Shown here one piece after another: positions 1 to 12,546 of a DNA stretch of 64,000 nt. This DNA is from Labia minor. Lineage: Eukaryota > Arthropoda > Insecta > Dermaptera > Spongiphoridae. Within the stretch, counting starts at the first letter, position 1, and every line of letters begins with the position of its first letter. The DNA is taken from NCBI GenBank assembly GCA_963082975.1, contig OY720344.1, positions 31,965,172-32,029,171 on the forward strand. The letters run 5' to 3'. A program made the translations under genes and the position numbers. Under the pieces are notes generated by a model. The model had not been told where the DNA came from. It worked only from the letters and a program-made list of their open reading frames with translations, and did not search any database.

Positions 1-531
1 ATCCTCAGCTAAATTTATACTCAGCGAGAAGAATTTCTAGAATCGCAGAAAACAAAATATCTTCAAATGTGAACAACCTCCATGTTATTCGTCTTTCGAA
101 GGCCACCTGAATATGAATAGAACTTTCGTACCTTGGAGACATTTTGGCTTCTCTTTGCACTCTTTTTTACATGCCATTTCTAACAAATATAATAATAAAT
201 AACCTACACCGACAAAATAAAAATTAATTTTATCCATGAATGCAAACTAGAAATTTGTTCGAAAGCATCTATCATTATAAAATTATATTTCTAAAAATTC
301 TTATAATTATTATTTGTAGGTATATAATCTGGAATTCTAAATTCCCTATTAGTTTTCCTTCGTCTACCCTCCTTATTCCCCAATTCAAATTAATATACAC
401 TTTCATTCTAATATCTCTATAAGTAATATAAAGAAGACATTTAATTTATTACCGAATTTTTTAATCTTTAATTATTTTTTTGTATGTACCTAGATATCAT
501 CATCTTTCGTCATTTTATTAAAAAAAAAATA
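1..531. other. Unassigned left-edge sequence
   Basis: The first ~200 bases are less AT-rich than what follows and look unique, but no credible reading frame or repeat is visible. The rest is A/T-biased spacer. Short open frames around 240-420 have a purely A/T-driven composition (runs of I, F, Y, L) and are not taken as genes. Confidence 0.5.
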
Positions 532-988
532 GTAATTGTTTACAAAACGGGAAGCTTCAGGAAGTTTACGAGGTATTATTTTTTTAAGTTTGACAGATTA
601 ACTGGTTATGAACGTCGAAATGTCCAGTTATTAAGTAATGTTTTATTGACTAATTTTCTAATTATTCACTTTTTAATTATCGATTTTTTTTTGGTTCGGT
701 TTGAATATAGGAAAATTATTTAAGTAATTATTTTTTTATTTTTCATGTATCCAAACCGAATTAAAAAAACAACAGAAAATCAGTGGAATCCTCTGCTGGG
801 TAAATAAATAAAACATGGTAGCTAAATAAAATATCAATGGATTTATATGTAAATTTTAATAATTTTTATCTCATAAACTAGAAGATAGAGAAACATTGCA
901 TAAGGAAAGTTTCTTTCGAATTAAAAAAGGCATCCACTGACAAAGTTTCATCCAAATCCCTGAAGCTTTCCGTTTTGTAAACAATTAC
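532..988. repeat. 30-bp inverted repeat pair enclosing ~0.4 kb
   Basis: Bases 532-561 begin gtaattgtttacaaaacg. They reappear as the reverse complement at 959-988 with one mismatch in 30. The arms face each other across about 400 bases of A/T-rich sequence with no transposase-like frame. The right arm continues inward into sequence resembling Tc1/mariner subterminal DNA. No clean TA or TTA target duplication is visible outside the arms, so the class is open: a non-autonomous terminal-inverted-repeat element, or a foldback structure. Confidence 0.6.
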
Positions 989-2135
989 CAAAAAATTAAA
1001 ACATTTAATACTTTATATAGGTATTTTTGTTACTAATAAACAAAAAAAAATGAAAAATTATATATTTCTTTAGCCAAAGAGGAGACAGAACATGAAAGTT
1101 GAAAATCAATTAACACATATTCCTTTTCTTTTGAATTAATGTTTACGTTTCAGAATCAAGTCGTGCCTCCTTTTTGAAAGGCAAAAAAAATATAGTCACA
1201 GAAACTTGAAATTTTAACACTAATCGTATAATATAATCAATAGTGTCATTTATTTAAAATTAATTTTTATTATTTTAAAAAATTCCCATTAAAAATCTCA
1301 TTTACCCGTCTCAGATTTTCTATTTAACTGAAAATGTCAGCATCAATTAATGAAAAAGTTTGTCTTTGGCAAATAAAACTATTTAATTTTTCTTTTTTAT
1401 TATAAAGAAATTAAATTTAAAAAGAAATAAAATTATTTTTGTTTTTTAAATAAGATAATTTTCGTTATAAGATCTAAAATTAATATTAATTTCTTTTTCA
1501 GAAATGATTAATTATGTTAATTTTTCTAACACATTTAGAGAATATAAATTTATTTTTTTTAAAATACTTTCATATCTATTTAATGATATTATATGTAAAT
1601 GAATAATAAATGATTATCGATTAATTCAGACTGTGACAGTAATGAACTACTGAAAGTTTGTGCCTGCAAGTACATTCCCTTTTATATATATCTTTATATA
1701 GTTAGAATATTATAAATAAGTTGTTATAAGATTATATAATTAATAAGTATTATTTACCATAAATATGATCAATAATTGTCCAATCATTTAAATAAAATAA
1801 ATTAATTTTAATTGATTTGTTAATAATTTCAATTTGTAAAATTATTTTGAAAAAAATTGCATATTCAAATCAATTTAATATATATTTCTATATTAAGTAA
1901 TTTTAATAAAAACATTTTTATTATAGTAATTGAAACATTGATTTTAATTGGATTTGAGGAGGCTCGAAGATTTATAAAGAGAAAAACAAATATCTAATTT
2001 CATATACGTTCAAGTATGTAATGAAATAAAAATATTAGTAAACCTGTTTGAGTTAGAAAGAAAATCCCAAATGATTTAACATGGATTAGTAATCGTATTA
2101 AGAGGTTTTTTTTAATACATATGTAAGTATATATA
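989..2135. other. AT-rich spacer, nothing recognised
   Basis: Highly A/T-biased sequence with short T and A runs. No open frame of convincing composition and no repeat family seen elsewhere in the window. Confidence 0.6.
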
Positions 2136-2555
2136 ATTTTATGAGGCGTTATAAATGTATTTTTGCTGGTGTGCAAATACAAGGTGAATGTCTTGGCGCT
2201 CAGGGGTGGGCGCTTGAAAAACGGTTTTTTTGTTTTTTATTTTTTATTCGTGGCTTTTGTTTCTATTGGGAATTTATAGCCGTCCCGGAATTAGGCGGTG
2301 CATTGACCCAGTGGCACCAAGCAACGGTTCTTGTGCGTTTGCGAATAAATTGGCGCGCGGTTTCTTGACCTTGTCAAGGCGGCTCTGGTTAGGCGCGGTC
2401 AGTGCCAGGGAACACGGGGCGCTGGCCCCGCGCCAGTCCACCGCACACCCACTTCGCACACAATTAGTCAATCAACTCCATCCATCAAGAAAAGAAATCC
2501 CCCCGAATTCCACCACCGTGCCACCATCGTCCAGCCACCAACTTCATTAGAGAAA
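2136..2555. promoter_or_regulatory. GC- and CpG-rich island, promoter-like
   Basis: A roughly 400-bp island stands out sharply from AT-rich flanks. It carries a TATAAA box (about 2150), a TTGGCGCGCGG stretch resembling an E2F site (2350-2360), and TGACCTTG (2366-2373), the complement of the extended nuclear-receptor half-site CAAGGTCA used by FTZ-F1/ERR-type receptors. The latter lies inside a CTTGAC-ctt-GTCAAG palindrome. A GGCGC...GCGCC hairpin lies near 2420-2440. Open frames exist on both strands (60-106 residues) but neither matches a family I know. A promoter/5' exon is inferred, not shown. Confidence 0.35.
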
Positions 2556-3574
2556 CTAAAAAAAAAAAAGATGCCATTGAAAATCAAAAAACAAAAATAA
2601 AATCATATTTTTCTTATCAAATAAAAATTTACCTTTTTTTGAGGATGGTATGAAAAATTAACGATTATTCTATATTAAACTTAAAATAATCAAAATAATT
2701 ATTATTTATTTGATCCATTAAATTATTTTTTAGTACAAAAATCTTTTGATTTACCAGGGATAATTTAAATCAATTTATAATTTCCTATATTATATCTAAT
2801 TTAATAATAAAAAGAAAAATCAAAATTAAAGATTAATTATTTTAATATATTTTCACCAATTATAAATCTATTTATTATGTGTGATATTATTAAAGAGTAA
2901 AATTTTCATAAAATGATTTCTTATATATATAAATATAAATGATACAAGTTTAATAATTATATTTATTACAAATATTTATTAATATGAAGTAATCATGAAG
3001 TAATCATATTTAATACGTTGAAAAATAGTAGTTATATTTATAAATTTTCAATTTTTTCAAATGCATATCTACTTTTTTTGAAAAACTGACCTTATCCAGG
3101 GTCTGGAGTTCGTTGTGATAAGTATTTTTTTAAATGTTCATTTTTCTATGATCAAATTTATGTAAATACTCTTTGAAGATCATATGTATTCATTTGAAAG
3201 TTCAAAAGTACAAATAAATCATTTTATGATCTTAAATAGTAAAGACATAAAATAAATAAATAACTAATATTTTAGATTAACATTCAAGAAATCATTTAAC
3301 TAGAGTATGATATATATCAAATTATATGAAAAAAGACTTAACGTTTATGATGCAGAATAAATTATCTATTTATATACAAGGCTTATGTACAATACTTATT
3401 ATAGGAATTTATTGTTAGCAAGATTTTTCTAAATTTATAATAGGATACTTGTAAGATATTTGTATTTATAAAATTAAACATTATATATCCCTTGGTTTTG
3501 CTTTTTTAAAGAGTATATATCGGAAAAGTATAATAATTAATCATTAAATAGACTTAGATATAATTGATTAAATA
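2556..3574. other. AT-rich spacer
   Basis: A/T-rich sequence starting with a short A tract. No gene, RNA or repeat family recognised. Confidence 0.6.
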
Positions 3575-3802
3575 CAGTGAACTCTCTATATAAGCAAACT
3601 CTATACGGTCAACTTTTTTAGTTCAACTGTTCTGTATAAGCAACTTATTTTTTGAGTCGACAGCTGCTCACAATAACATAACCTCAAATTGTAAAAAAAA
3701 TCTGTTATTGTGACGGTAAGTATTTTTATTCTAATTTTTTCCCAATAAGAAACTTTTTTATTGAAATTGATCAAATGAGTTGCTTATATAGAGCGTTCAC
3801 TG
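3575..3802. mobile_element. Tigger/pogo-like MITE
   Basis: A 228-bp element flanked by TA on both sides (3573-3574 and 3803-3804). Both ends begin CAGTGAAC; the terminal inverted repeats match at about 22 of 23 positions (CAGTGAACKCTCTATATAAG form) and then diverge. There is no coding sequence. CAG-ended inverted repeats with TA duplication are typical of pogo/Tigger elements of the Tc1/mariner superfamily. The inside contains a splice-donor-like ACGGTAAGTAT at about 3713-3723. Confidence 0.8.
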
Positions 3803-3820
3803 TACTGAGTATATTATCAC

Positions 3821-3859
3821 ATGCTCAGAAACAGAGATCTCATTTCGTTAAGGCCCATG
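3821..3859 (+). CDS. Possible short first coding exon with strong splice donor
   Basis: An ATG at 3821 opens 13 codons (MLRNRDLISLRPM) that run into ATG|GTAAGTACG at 3857-3867, a near-consensus splice donor. Composition differs from the flanks. It lies only 18 bases downstream of the Tigger-like MITE. No acceptor partner or protein family can be identified, so this may be chance. Confidence 0.15.
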
Positions 3860-3867
3860 GTAAGTAC

Positions 3868-4563
3868 GTAAAATAAGTTAACCAAAACAGACCTCAGAAT
3901 TAAAAACTGTTTCTTGCTGTTTTTAAGATAACTTAATTAATATTATAAATACTGATAACACATATTGTGTTGTACCAAGTTGAAATAAATTTTCAAATGA
4001 ATAATGTTTGTATTTAGACAGCCACTACGTCACAGTAGCAAATCTACGTCAGAGGGGAGATTGTTTTTTACTAATGGATGTTTTAATAAGCGGTAATTTT
4101 TTTTAAAAAATGTGGATAATTTTTCTTTTACTTTTGATTATTTACTTTGCATAATCTTTCACATAAACAATAAAAAAATGCGAAATTTCTTTCTTCTGAA
4201 AATTTACCTATTCTACTAATTTCTCAATTAGATTGATGATAAAAATGAGTAGGTGTTGGGGGTCCAATATTAGTGAATTAATCAGTGACCTTTAAGCGTA
4301 TTCTCGCCAGTAAAAAATAACCTTATCCATTTGAACATATTTAAAATATTTAGAATGCCTCTTAAGTTAATCCTAAATAGATTAGGGAGGGATGAAAGGC
4401 ATGGAGGGGGGATGTAAACATAAATGTAGATATATAACAATTGGGAGAAGAAAGAAATTAGATGAAATTAACTCAGCATAGTGACTATTGGAGAAATATG
4501 GTATGGCACTGGGTAGTAACGTCAGAAAAAAATAGAAATATAATAAATCTTATTATTGCATAA
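3868..4563. other. AT-rich spacer
   Basis: Unassigned sequence with patches of slightly higher GC (4016-4060 and 4380-4420). No frame or repeat identified. Confidence 0.5.
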
Positions 4564-4565
4564 TA

Positions 4566-5051
4566 CGAGGGCAGGTCAATAAGTCCGTGACTTTTTGAAT
4601 TTTCTGTCTCTTAAATGAAATGGCAACACGGCTCCTGTTAGCAGGCAACTCCTGTCGAAATTTGATTCAGCTGGGTTTTTTAGTTTTTCTTCGACATCCA
4701 TTTATAGCAGACTACCTCGTGATTTGAGAAGAAAATGGAAAAAGTGAATTTCCATGAAAATCCATGAATTGGAATACGAATTAGCCTCCAGTGACTATTT
4801 CTTGTTTCCAAGTCTGAAGAAATGGCTCGGTGGAAAAAGATTTGACTCCAACGATGAAATCATCTCAGAAACAAATACCTATTTTGATTTCCTCGACAAA
4901 TCTTATTTTTTTAGAAGGGATAAACAATTGGAGAGACGTTTGGACGAAGTGTATAGATCTCAAAGGAGAATAGGTTGAAAAATAAAATGATTTTTTATCC
5001 AAAAACCCGTGTTTGATTCAAAAAGTCGCGGACTTTATTGACTTACCCTCG
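4566..5051 (+). mobile_element. Deleted mariner, copy 1 (best C-terminal ORF)
   Basis: Flanked by TA (4564-4565, 5052-5053). The left end CGAGGGCAGGTCAATAAGTC is repeated inverted at the right end; the terminal repeats extend about 35 bp through GTGACTTTTTGAAT. After about 180 bp of leader the sequence jumps directly to the C-terminal part of a mariner-type transposase. The same junction, around ccatgaaaatccatgaattg, recurs in several other copies in this window. That indicates an amplified internal-deletion derivative rather than independent decay. Confidence 0.9.
4754..4978 (+). pseudogene. Mariner transposase, C-terminal fragment
   Basis: An open frame of 74 residues contains ASSDYFLFPSLKKWLGGKRF followed by NDEIISETNTYFDFLDKSYF. 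These match the conserved end of mariner transposases (the SDYxLFPxLKKWL block and the DxSYF block). Complete mariner transposases are about 340 residues, so the DNA-binding region and the first two catalytic acidic residues are absent. The PPYSPDLAP block normally preceding SDY is also missing here although other copies keep it. The product cannot be an active transposase. Confidence 0.85.
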
Positions 5052-5053
5052 TA

Positions 5054-8000
5054 GATTAAAATATTTACTAACAAAGTTTGATTAACATAACAGACTTTGG
5101 GGGTAAAATATAATTGGTTCAATAAATTATATACGGTACTGTCTTGCATAAAACAATTTTCAGCAGATCACTTCAAACTAAAAGAAAATGAAAAAAATAA
5201 AAATGATATCAATTTCAAATAATTTATTTATCAATTCTGATTTTGCTGATCATTTTTAATATAAATAATTATGATATTTATAAATATAAATTTTCTATTT
5301 TGTTTTATTTAACATCTTCATCAAGCATCATCAGCATAGTGATTTTCTCAATATGCTGACAGTTTTTGATAAAAAAAGCAAATTCCATACCAAAATGAAA
5401 ATCATGTGATTTCTGATGAAATTTTTTCAATATTGACAAAACTCTAATTTTAATTCGCTTGATTTCTTTTGCAATTAGAACAATTTAAATTTCAAAAGAA
5501 CCTGATTCTATTAATCTTAAATAAAATTTATTATCCCCTAATCATATAAGTAAAAATAGCAATTGTAGTAATATTAGTGTAAATTGAGTTAACAGAGTCA
5601 TTTGGTTGCTAATGCCATGATACTAAATTAACATTTATAGAGCAATAAAACAACGATTTTTTTAATTTTCATGGCTTCAAATTTTTCAAAGTATGAATTC
5701 ATGACATGAAAATAAATTTTAATTAATTTAGTTGAAATATAAATTACTTTTAAGATACTTTGAAAATATATAAATATTTTTTTTTTAAATTTTTACATTT
5801 ATATGATCGTATCTATTTTGTAACTAGGCGTTTGATCTCAATGCTATTTTCTTTATATAAACAAATAAAAATAAAACATTATCTGAAATATTGGGTAAAA
5901 TTAACAAAAGAATAGAAAAAATTAAAATTTTTGATTGATTAATGGTGAATGGTCTTTTTGAGGGGTAAAATGAGATTTTAAAGAACATTTCAAAGAAAAT
6001 AGTAAGATTTGTTTAATTTATTATTCATCCTGTCTTTAAAATAAGTATAGGATATGTATGTAGAACATATTTCCACTGAGCCAAACATAATATATAATAA
6101 ATAATGTATATAAATCACATCTTTTATTATGCCTCCTGAAAAATTAGCAATAATAGAAAACATAATCATCATTTAAATATTTTCCTCCCTTTACTCATTT
6201 TTAAATATATTTTTCATTATTTTATTTCATTATATATTTTTCATTAATTTATGGAAAATTATTAAATTATTTGTTTGTATTCAAATTTTATAATTCATTA
6301 AACAAACAAATAATTTTTGTTTTTGACATTTTTAACATATTTTTTATAATAATCTTATTATTATCTTTAAAAACTACTCGTTGCTCCCCTTGATAATTAA
6401 TTAAAAAAATCACTTTCTATTGTTTTTAAAAGTTTATCATTTACTTGGATGATAGTAGATAAAACTTTAATAATTCTTATTCGATAATGTATAATAATCT
6501 TTTCTTTCTGGGAAAACTCATATGTAGAATATCTTGCTGAGAAGCATTGCTGATTGATTATTTAATAGAGAATTTTATATTTTTCAAAAAACAAAGAAAA
6601 TATTTTGACATATTTCAAAGAATGGGCCTATTAGTGAAATTCGTTTATATAGTTCAGTTATTATAATTAATTAAACTTTACACTTCATATTTAAAATATT
6701 ATATTAAGTGTATTAATTATTGATAAAAAATTTATTTAGGTATAGGAATTGTTACAATAAATAAAATTAGGAAACAAAACATGTATCTTTTATATTAAAA
6801 AAATAATATATAAAATTTATATTTAGAATTAAGTAATATATATTTTTCATAAATAATAAATAACTATTTAGATAAAAATAAATAAATTATTTTTGTTATG
6901 GATTTCTTTAAAAAATTATTTTATTATAAGTTTTACAATTAGAGTAATCGAAAAAATATAATATTATATTAATATATTTAATTAATTAATTTGACACTTC
7001 GGAACCTTCCTATGGGTAATATCAATTTTACCACAAATTTTTTTTTTATTTTTTAATTTTATTTCTTTTATGATACTATCGATTTTTTCAATATGTATAT
7101 ATTATGTTAAATCAATCAGAGTTTCATAAGCATAATTCCAAAATAGCCATAAGTCAACTTTTTTAATTAATTTTGTGTTAAAATATTACTAATCTGCTCA
7201 ATAAAGTAATTAATAAATACAATAATCATACATAATAATCATAATTTTTTTTAAAAATAAATTTTAGACCCTCTGCATGTTAATCAATTATATACATTTA
7301 CAAACATGGAAAAAGTTTCAATTGTTTTTCCAATAATAATTCCATTCTAATAATGTTCTTTGAAGTAAATTATATTTGAGTATATATTTATTTTATAATC
7401 GATTTGTTAGCAGGCGTAGTTGAATTTTTCAAATGAACAGGATTCTTCTTTAATCCTGATTGCCTGGAGCTCTTTTCAAATAAAATAAATAATAATAGTA
7501 ATTTCTAATAAAATGAAATACTATTTTGCAAAACATTAATCTACATATCCCTTAAAGGTCAGCGTTTTCCCCCACTCTCACCCTCGACCCACAATCCCTA
7601 TCATTCTTAATTCCATAAAAGTAAGTGCACACTTAGCCTATACAAAATTAAGTTCTTCCGATCAATTGGACTATATTAATCGGAGCAATAGTATTTTTAT
7701 TTGAGATATCGCAATTAGAAATAAAACATATAATAAAATGAAAAATGTTTTATCAACTATATTTATGTTACTTTTTTAAGAAGTTCAATAAGTTCAAGTA
7801 CATCAAGATATTAATAAATTAATTTTTAATTATTTCTAATCAAAATTATAAAATAATTGCTAATGGAAAGCTTTTTAATTTTATTCTTATAATAAAATAG
7901 AATATTATAATAATAAGAAGGTCAAATGAATTGTGAAGTCATCAAAACAATTATGAATATTCTTACATTTAAATTATTATAATTAAATCAATTCATATTT

Positions 8001-8300
8001 TATAATTATACCATAACAAAGATTTTCAATAATTAATTAATTAATTTATAATCAAATAATTATATTTGAATTAAGATTTAAATTTATAATTTTATTTATT
8101 TTTTATTCATTTTAGAGAAAATTAAAATGTAAATACAATTTAATCATGAGTTAAAATATTCCTTAATAATTAAAAAATCTTAATTTGTAGAAAGAAGAGT
8201 GTTCTAGTTTTTTCCTTGAATAAACAAATACTAATAAAAAATAGAATTCAAATATAAACTTGGATTTAGATCCTAAATTCAATTCTCGATATTTATAATG
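5054..8300. other. Long AT-rich spacer, nothing recognised
   Basis: More than 3 kb of strongly A/T-biased DNA. Open frames such as 5990-6172 (minus) have low-complexity hydrophobic composition and no family resemblance. A small less AT-rich patch lies at about 7555-7620. No repeat shared with the rest of the window was found. Confidence 0.6.
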
Positions 8301-8302
8301 TA

Positions 8303-8620
8303 CGAGGGCCTGTCAATAAGTCTGTGTGACTTTTTGAATTTCTCTTAAATGATAGTAACACTGCTCCTGCCAGCAGGCAACTATCACCTAACTCAATCAC
8401 TCTCTAAATTTGAACTAGTTGGGACGTTTAGTTTTTGTTTGACATCCATTAATACCAGACTACCTCGTGATTTGAGAAGAAAAAGGAAAAAGGTGAATTA
8501 TCATGAAAATCCATAAATTGGGAGACGTGTATAGAGCTCAAAGGAGACTACGTTGAAAAATAAAATAATTTTTTGTCCACAAACTTGTGTTTCATTCAAA
8601 AAGTCATGGACCTGTCATCG
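8303..8620 (+). mobile_element. Deleted mariner, copy 2
   Basis: Flanked by TA (8301-8302, 8621-8622). The left end CGAGGGCCTGTCAATAAGTC belongs to the same family as copy 1; the right end is damaged and shortened (aagtcatggacctgtcatcg). It shares the leader and the deletion junction but has lost most of the transposase tail, jumping from KIHKLG-type sequence to the last codons (VYRAQRRLR-like). Confidence 0.85.
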
Positions 8621-8622
8621 TA

Positions 8623-9529
8623 TAATAAAGTATAGTAAACTTGAATATTAAAATTTTTTCTTTTTGTTTTATCACTAAAATAATACGATATTGGAATGAT
8701 GTGTCATATAATTTATATTTTTTTCCACATGCTAATTTCTTTTTATTCAAAGAGATTTGAAATGGTACCGTTTTAAAATAAAATCGATTCACAAAAGATG
8801 TTGAGCTTTAAAATTGAGATTGAGGAATAGGAAAATAATAAACAAAAAATCTGAGAGAGGAAATGTGGATGATAAGATGTTAAAGAGATCTTATTTTATA
8901 ATTTCAATTTTTGTTTTAATTAATCAGAGTAAAAAACAAACTTATTATATTTTATTCTGTTTTTACCCTCCTATAATCAATGAAAGAGTAGTTAAATCGT
9001 TTCACATATAAATAATTGATAATATTAATGAAGAAAATTATTATTTTCGTAATAAAAGATATGTGAACTTTTTTATGCTATTTTTGCATTATACTCATTA
9101 GAAATATTTTAATCTCAGCTTCTGATGAAACATTTGTTTTGATGTGGGAAAGTGAAAAAATAATATTGGGTTAATATCTAAATCTATGAATATGACATTC
9201 AATTCTTTTGTAATTAATCTTTAGTTATTTGTTCAATACATTTAATTAATAAAATGATAATTTGAATTAAAAACTCATCTCCTTTGAGTATTCATTAGAT
9301 TGCTATAAGTATATAAATACATTTTGTAATTTATTTTTATTTGATTTATTAGTAAACATATATATATGATGTAAGGTTTCGAGTGATATACATATGTAAT
9401 ATGAAAACAATTGAGAAAACTAACCAATTATATGTAATAAATTATAGGAAAAATACAAATAGTATACTCAAATAGAAAAATGAGCATATATTAATCCTGG
9501 TAATAATATTACCATTTTTTTAAAATATT
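8623..9529. other. AT-rich spacer
   Basis: A/T-biased DNA with two short frames (8604-8792 minus, which runs into the mariner end, and 8814-9011 plus) whose composition does not look coding. Nothing recognised. Confidence 0.55.
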
Positions 9530-9965
9530 TATCTAGACAGGTATAACGTTGAAAATTATCTCGTATGACAAATAAGTGTTATTTTGTTACGTTCGAGACA
9601 GGTACTCTACTATTAATATTAGGAAATTATAGTCTGAGTGATCTAGTCATCGATGGACGGCTTCAACTATGAAATGAGGTCATTTGCTTAAAGTCAATAA
9701 GATTATATAAGATCAAATAACCATTAGAGAGAGAGAAATGGAAAGAGTGTAAACAAAATATCAGGCCTAGGCTAATCATAGGGGAGGGGAAGGTGAGAAA
9801 TAAAGACAACAGTGAATGATCCATGGCACATGGCGTTTTTCTTTATTTGGACAATTTGACTTGGAAATTAGGGAGACAATCTTCACATACAAATGTTCTC
9901 TTCCTGGATTCCCATGCAAGAGGAAAGTCTCGTTTGTAGAAGAAGACCCGCTCTTTTGTTTGTTA
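9530..9965. other. Unique, less AT-rich block
   Basis: About 430 bp of non-repetitive sequence with balanced composition (for example 9650-9690 and 9820-9960) but stops in all frames. It could be a conserved non-coding or regulatory block. No specific motif cluster is strong enough to name. Confidence 0.3.
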
Positions 9966-10310
9966 ATTTGTATATTTATAATACTTGCTAAATGAAAAAA
10001 AAATCAGCTAAATAATATTATTATTATTATGAAAATAAAATTTCCCTTTCGTGGTAGAGACAATTTTAAGAATTATCATGACATTTTTCTATTGTTCATG
10101 GATTCTATTAAATTTTATAAGAATCTAAAAAGGAAATCTTCTTCCTTTGTCATTTATGTTATTTTTTAATATTTTTGGAAAGCATAAAAACGGCATTAAC
10201 AAGTTTTTTTTTTACAGAATATTCTTGTTGTAAAGCTGTTTTGTTGGGGCGGATTTGATTTTCAAAAGGTCATAATTTTTTTTTTTTTTTTTTTGTTTAA
10301 TTGAATAATA
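9966..10310. other. AT-rich spacer with poly-T tract
   Basis: Spacer that includes a T run of about 18 at 10277-10294 just before the next mariner copy. Confidence 0.6.
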
Positions 10311-10818
10311 AGAGGGCAGGTCAATAAAAGTCCGTGGCTTTTTGAATGAAACACAGGTTTTTCGAAAAAAAATATTTTATTTTTCAACGTAGTCTCCTTT
10401 AACTCCTTTACTCTTCGTCCAATGTTTCTCCAATTTTTTTTATCTCTTCCCAAAAATAAGATTTGTCGAGGACATCAAAATAGTTATTTATTTGTGAGAT
10501 GATTTCATCGTTGGAATTAAATCTCTTTCTACGGAGCCATTTCTTCAGGTTTAGAAACTAGAAACAGTCACTTGGGGCTAAATCCGGAGAATATGGCAGA
10601 TGAGGGAGCAATTCGTATACCAATTGACAGATTTTCATGGGAAAAATCACGAGTTAGTTTGCTATTGATAGATGTCAAACAAAAACTAATCGAACCAGCT
10701 GGATCAAATTTCTACAGTGATTGAGTCAGCTGAAAATTGCCTCCTGCAGGAGCAGTGTTGCCATTTCATTTAAGAGACAGGAAGTTTAAAAAGTCACGGA
10801 CTTATTGACCTGCCCTCG
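10311..10818 (-). mobile_element. Deleted mariner, copy 3
   Basis: About 508 bp in minus orientation. TA precedes it (10309-10310) but the right flank has mutated to TC. On the minus strand it keeps a fuller C-terminal segment than copy 1, including PYSPDLAPSDC, the block holding the third catalytic aspartate of mariner transposases, then NLKKWLRRKRFNSNDEII and VLDKSYFWEEIKK. A substitution gives a stop after SDCF, so it is dead. Confidence 0.88.
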
Positions 10819-11079
10819 TCCAATTATTATTTTTTCGTTTGGTTATTTTAAAATTATTTAAATTAGTTAATAAATATTTCGTTATTTATTAAAATTTATA
10901 AAATAATTATTATATATTATATTTTTATTTATTTATATATTTATTTATTATTATAATACAAAAAGAATAAATTGATTGATAATTTTTGAAATATTCATAC
11001 AAATCGAAAACCATCAATCAAAAATAGATTTGAAATTTATCTATTTGTTGTTATTGATATTATAGTTTGTTTGACCCGT

Positions 11080-11360
11080 TGAATTAGGAGGTACCATCCT
11101 GAAAGAGCTTGGGAGAGGTTACCAGAGAGGAGGGGCCTCCTCCGTGCGAAAGTGAAACCTCTTGTGATGTAATCTGAAGGCGTGCGAGCATCTGCCACGC
11201 ACACTTAACCAAAACAGAAGACACGGACATTCCCTTTGCGGTGCTCTTCTGATGGCCTTTTCCTTTTGAAAAGAGCCTTTTCACTGCACGAAGCTGTTTG
11301 ATTTAAACCAGTCACACTCGTTGCAAATTAAAGCAAATAATGCCTGGACGTAATTTAATC
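11080..11360 (-). other. GC-rich island with coding-like minus-strand frame
   Basis: A sharply bounded island. The minus strand is open from 11284 to 11084 (66 residues, from a GTG, rich in S, K, Q, L) but has no ATG at a suitable place and no family I recognise. GGTAACC at about 11118 on the minus strand could act as a splice donor. Exon or regulatory element cannot be separated by eye. Confidence 0.25.
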
Positions 11361-12235
11361 CACACATTCAACCTATCTATAATTTCTAATTTAAAAACAT
11401 TTTCTGCTAAAGATACTCTGTAAATCATTCATCTTTTTTTTGAATTTTTACAATTTCAATAAGTGACAATATGAGAATATTTTTGTTTATACTAAGTTTA
11501 ATAAAAAATCAACGAAATTAATTTTTTTTAGATTTTAAAAGATTATATTTGAGAATAAAAAAAATTGAATTATTATGTCATCATAGTCCATATAATTTCT
11601 AGAAGAGACGTAAACATATAAATGTTACATAAATAATCTAATTATATTATATTAGAAAAAAAATTATAGGTAGTTATATCTTATTGATCTTGAAAACATT
11701 CCACAGGCATTTTATGAAATGTTGTTGAGGGGCATTTCGAGTTAAATCTGAATAGATTCAATTTTTTTGGGTCAAAATCATTTTACATAATTTTTTGTGA
11801 ATTAAACTTTATAAAACAGGTGTAAATACACATCAAAGGATTTAAAAATTCAAACATTGCTGGGGTCAAGATTGAAATATAATAAAAATATACTTAATAT
11901 GCATTATATATATATGTGATTTAAAAATAATATTAATTTATATACAAATGTTCATTAGTGAATTTTTCAAATAATAATAAAAGAAATAATTATCTTATTC
12001 TTTTATGTATGCTAAAATATTAAATAAATATGTTTTAGTAATTTTATTCATTTAATTAAGATGAGAAGATTTTGAATAAATTAAATGATTTGAATAATTC
12101 TGGAAATTAGTAGAATTAGTATTATTGTATTCATTGTGGGGCGGATATGAAAGGAAGAGATCAAACATTACTTTAAAAAAATGTCATTTAAATATATATA
12201 TATATACAAGTATAACGATTTATAGCAATATAATA
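11361..12235. other. AT-rich spacer
   Basis: A/T-biased DNA, with weak hAT-like wording (aggggcatttcgag, gctggggtcaag) near 11730 and 11870 that is too degraded to call. Short AT microsatellite at about 12195. Confidence 0.5.
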
Positions 12236-12544
12236 CGAGGACAAGTGAATAAGTCCGTGACTTTTTGAATGAAACACAGGTTTTTAGATAAAAAATTATT
12301 TTATTTTTCAACGTAGTCTCCTTTGAGCTCTATGCATTTTCAAATAAAATTTATCGAGGACATCTAAATAGATTCTTTTGTGAAGTAGTATATTATTTAT
12401 GGTTCTCATACAAAAAAATAAAAGACCCAGCTGTTTAAAATTTCGACAGGAGTCAGTTATAGTTGTCTACTGACAAGAGCAGTGTTACCATTTTATTTAA
12501 AGAGTCGGGAAATTCAAAGTCACGTACTTATTGACCTGCCCTCG
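12236..12544 (-). mobile_element. Deleted mariner, copy 4
   Basis: 309 bp between TA duplications (12234-12235, 12545-12546). The left end is CGAGGACAAGTGAATAAGTC; the right end reads inward as CGAGGGCAGGTCAATAAGTA. Only the last codons of the transposase and the 5' leader remain, so this is the most deleted copy with both ends intact. Confidence 0.88.
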
Positions 12545-12546
12545 TA

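Noticed and set aside
240..723. Two short plus-strand frames
   Set aside because: Composition is I/F/Y/K-rich as expected from A/T-rich DNA; no motif, context or splice signal.
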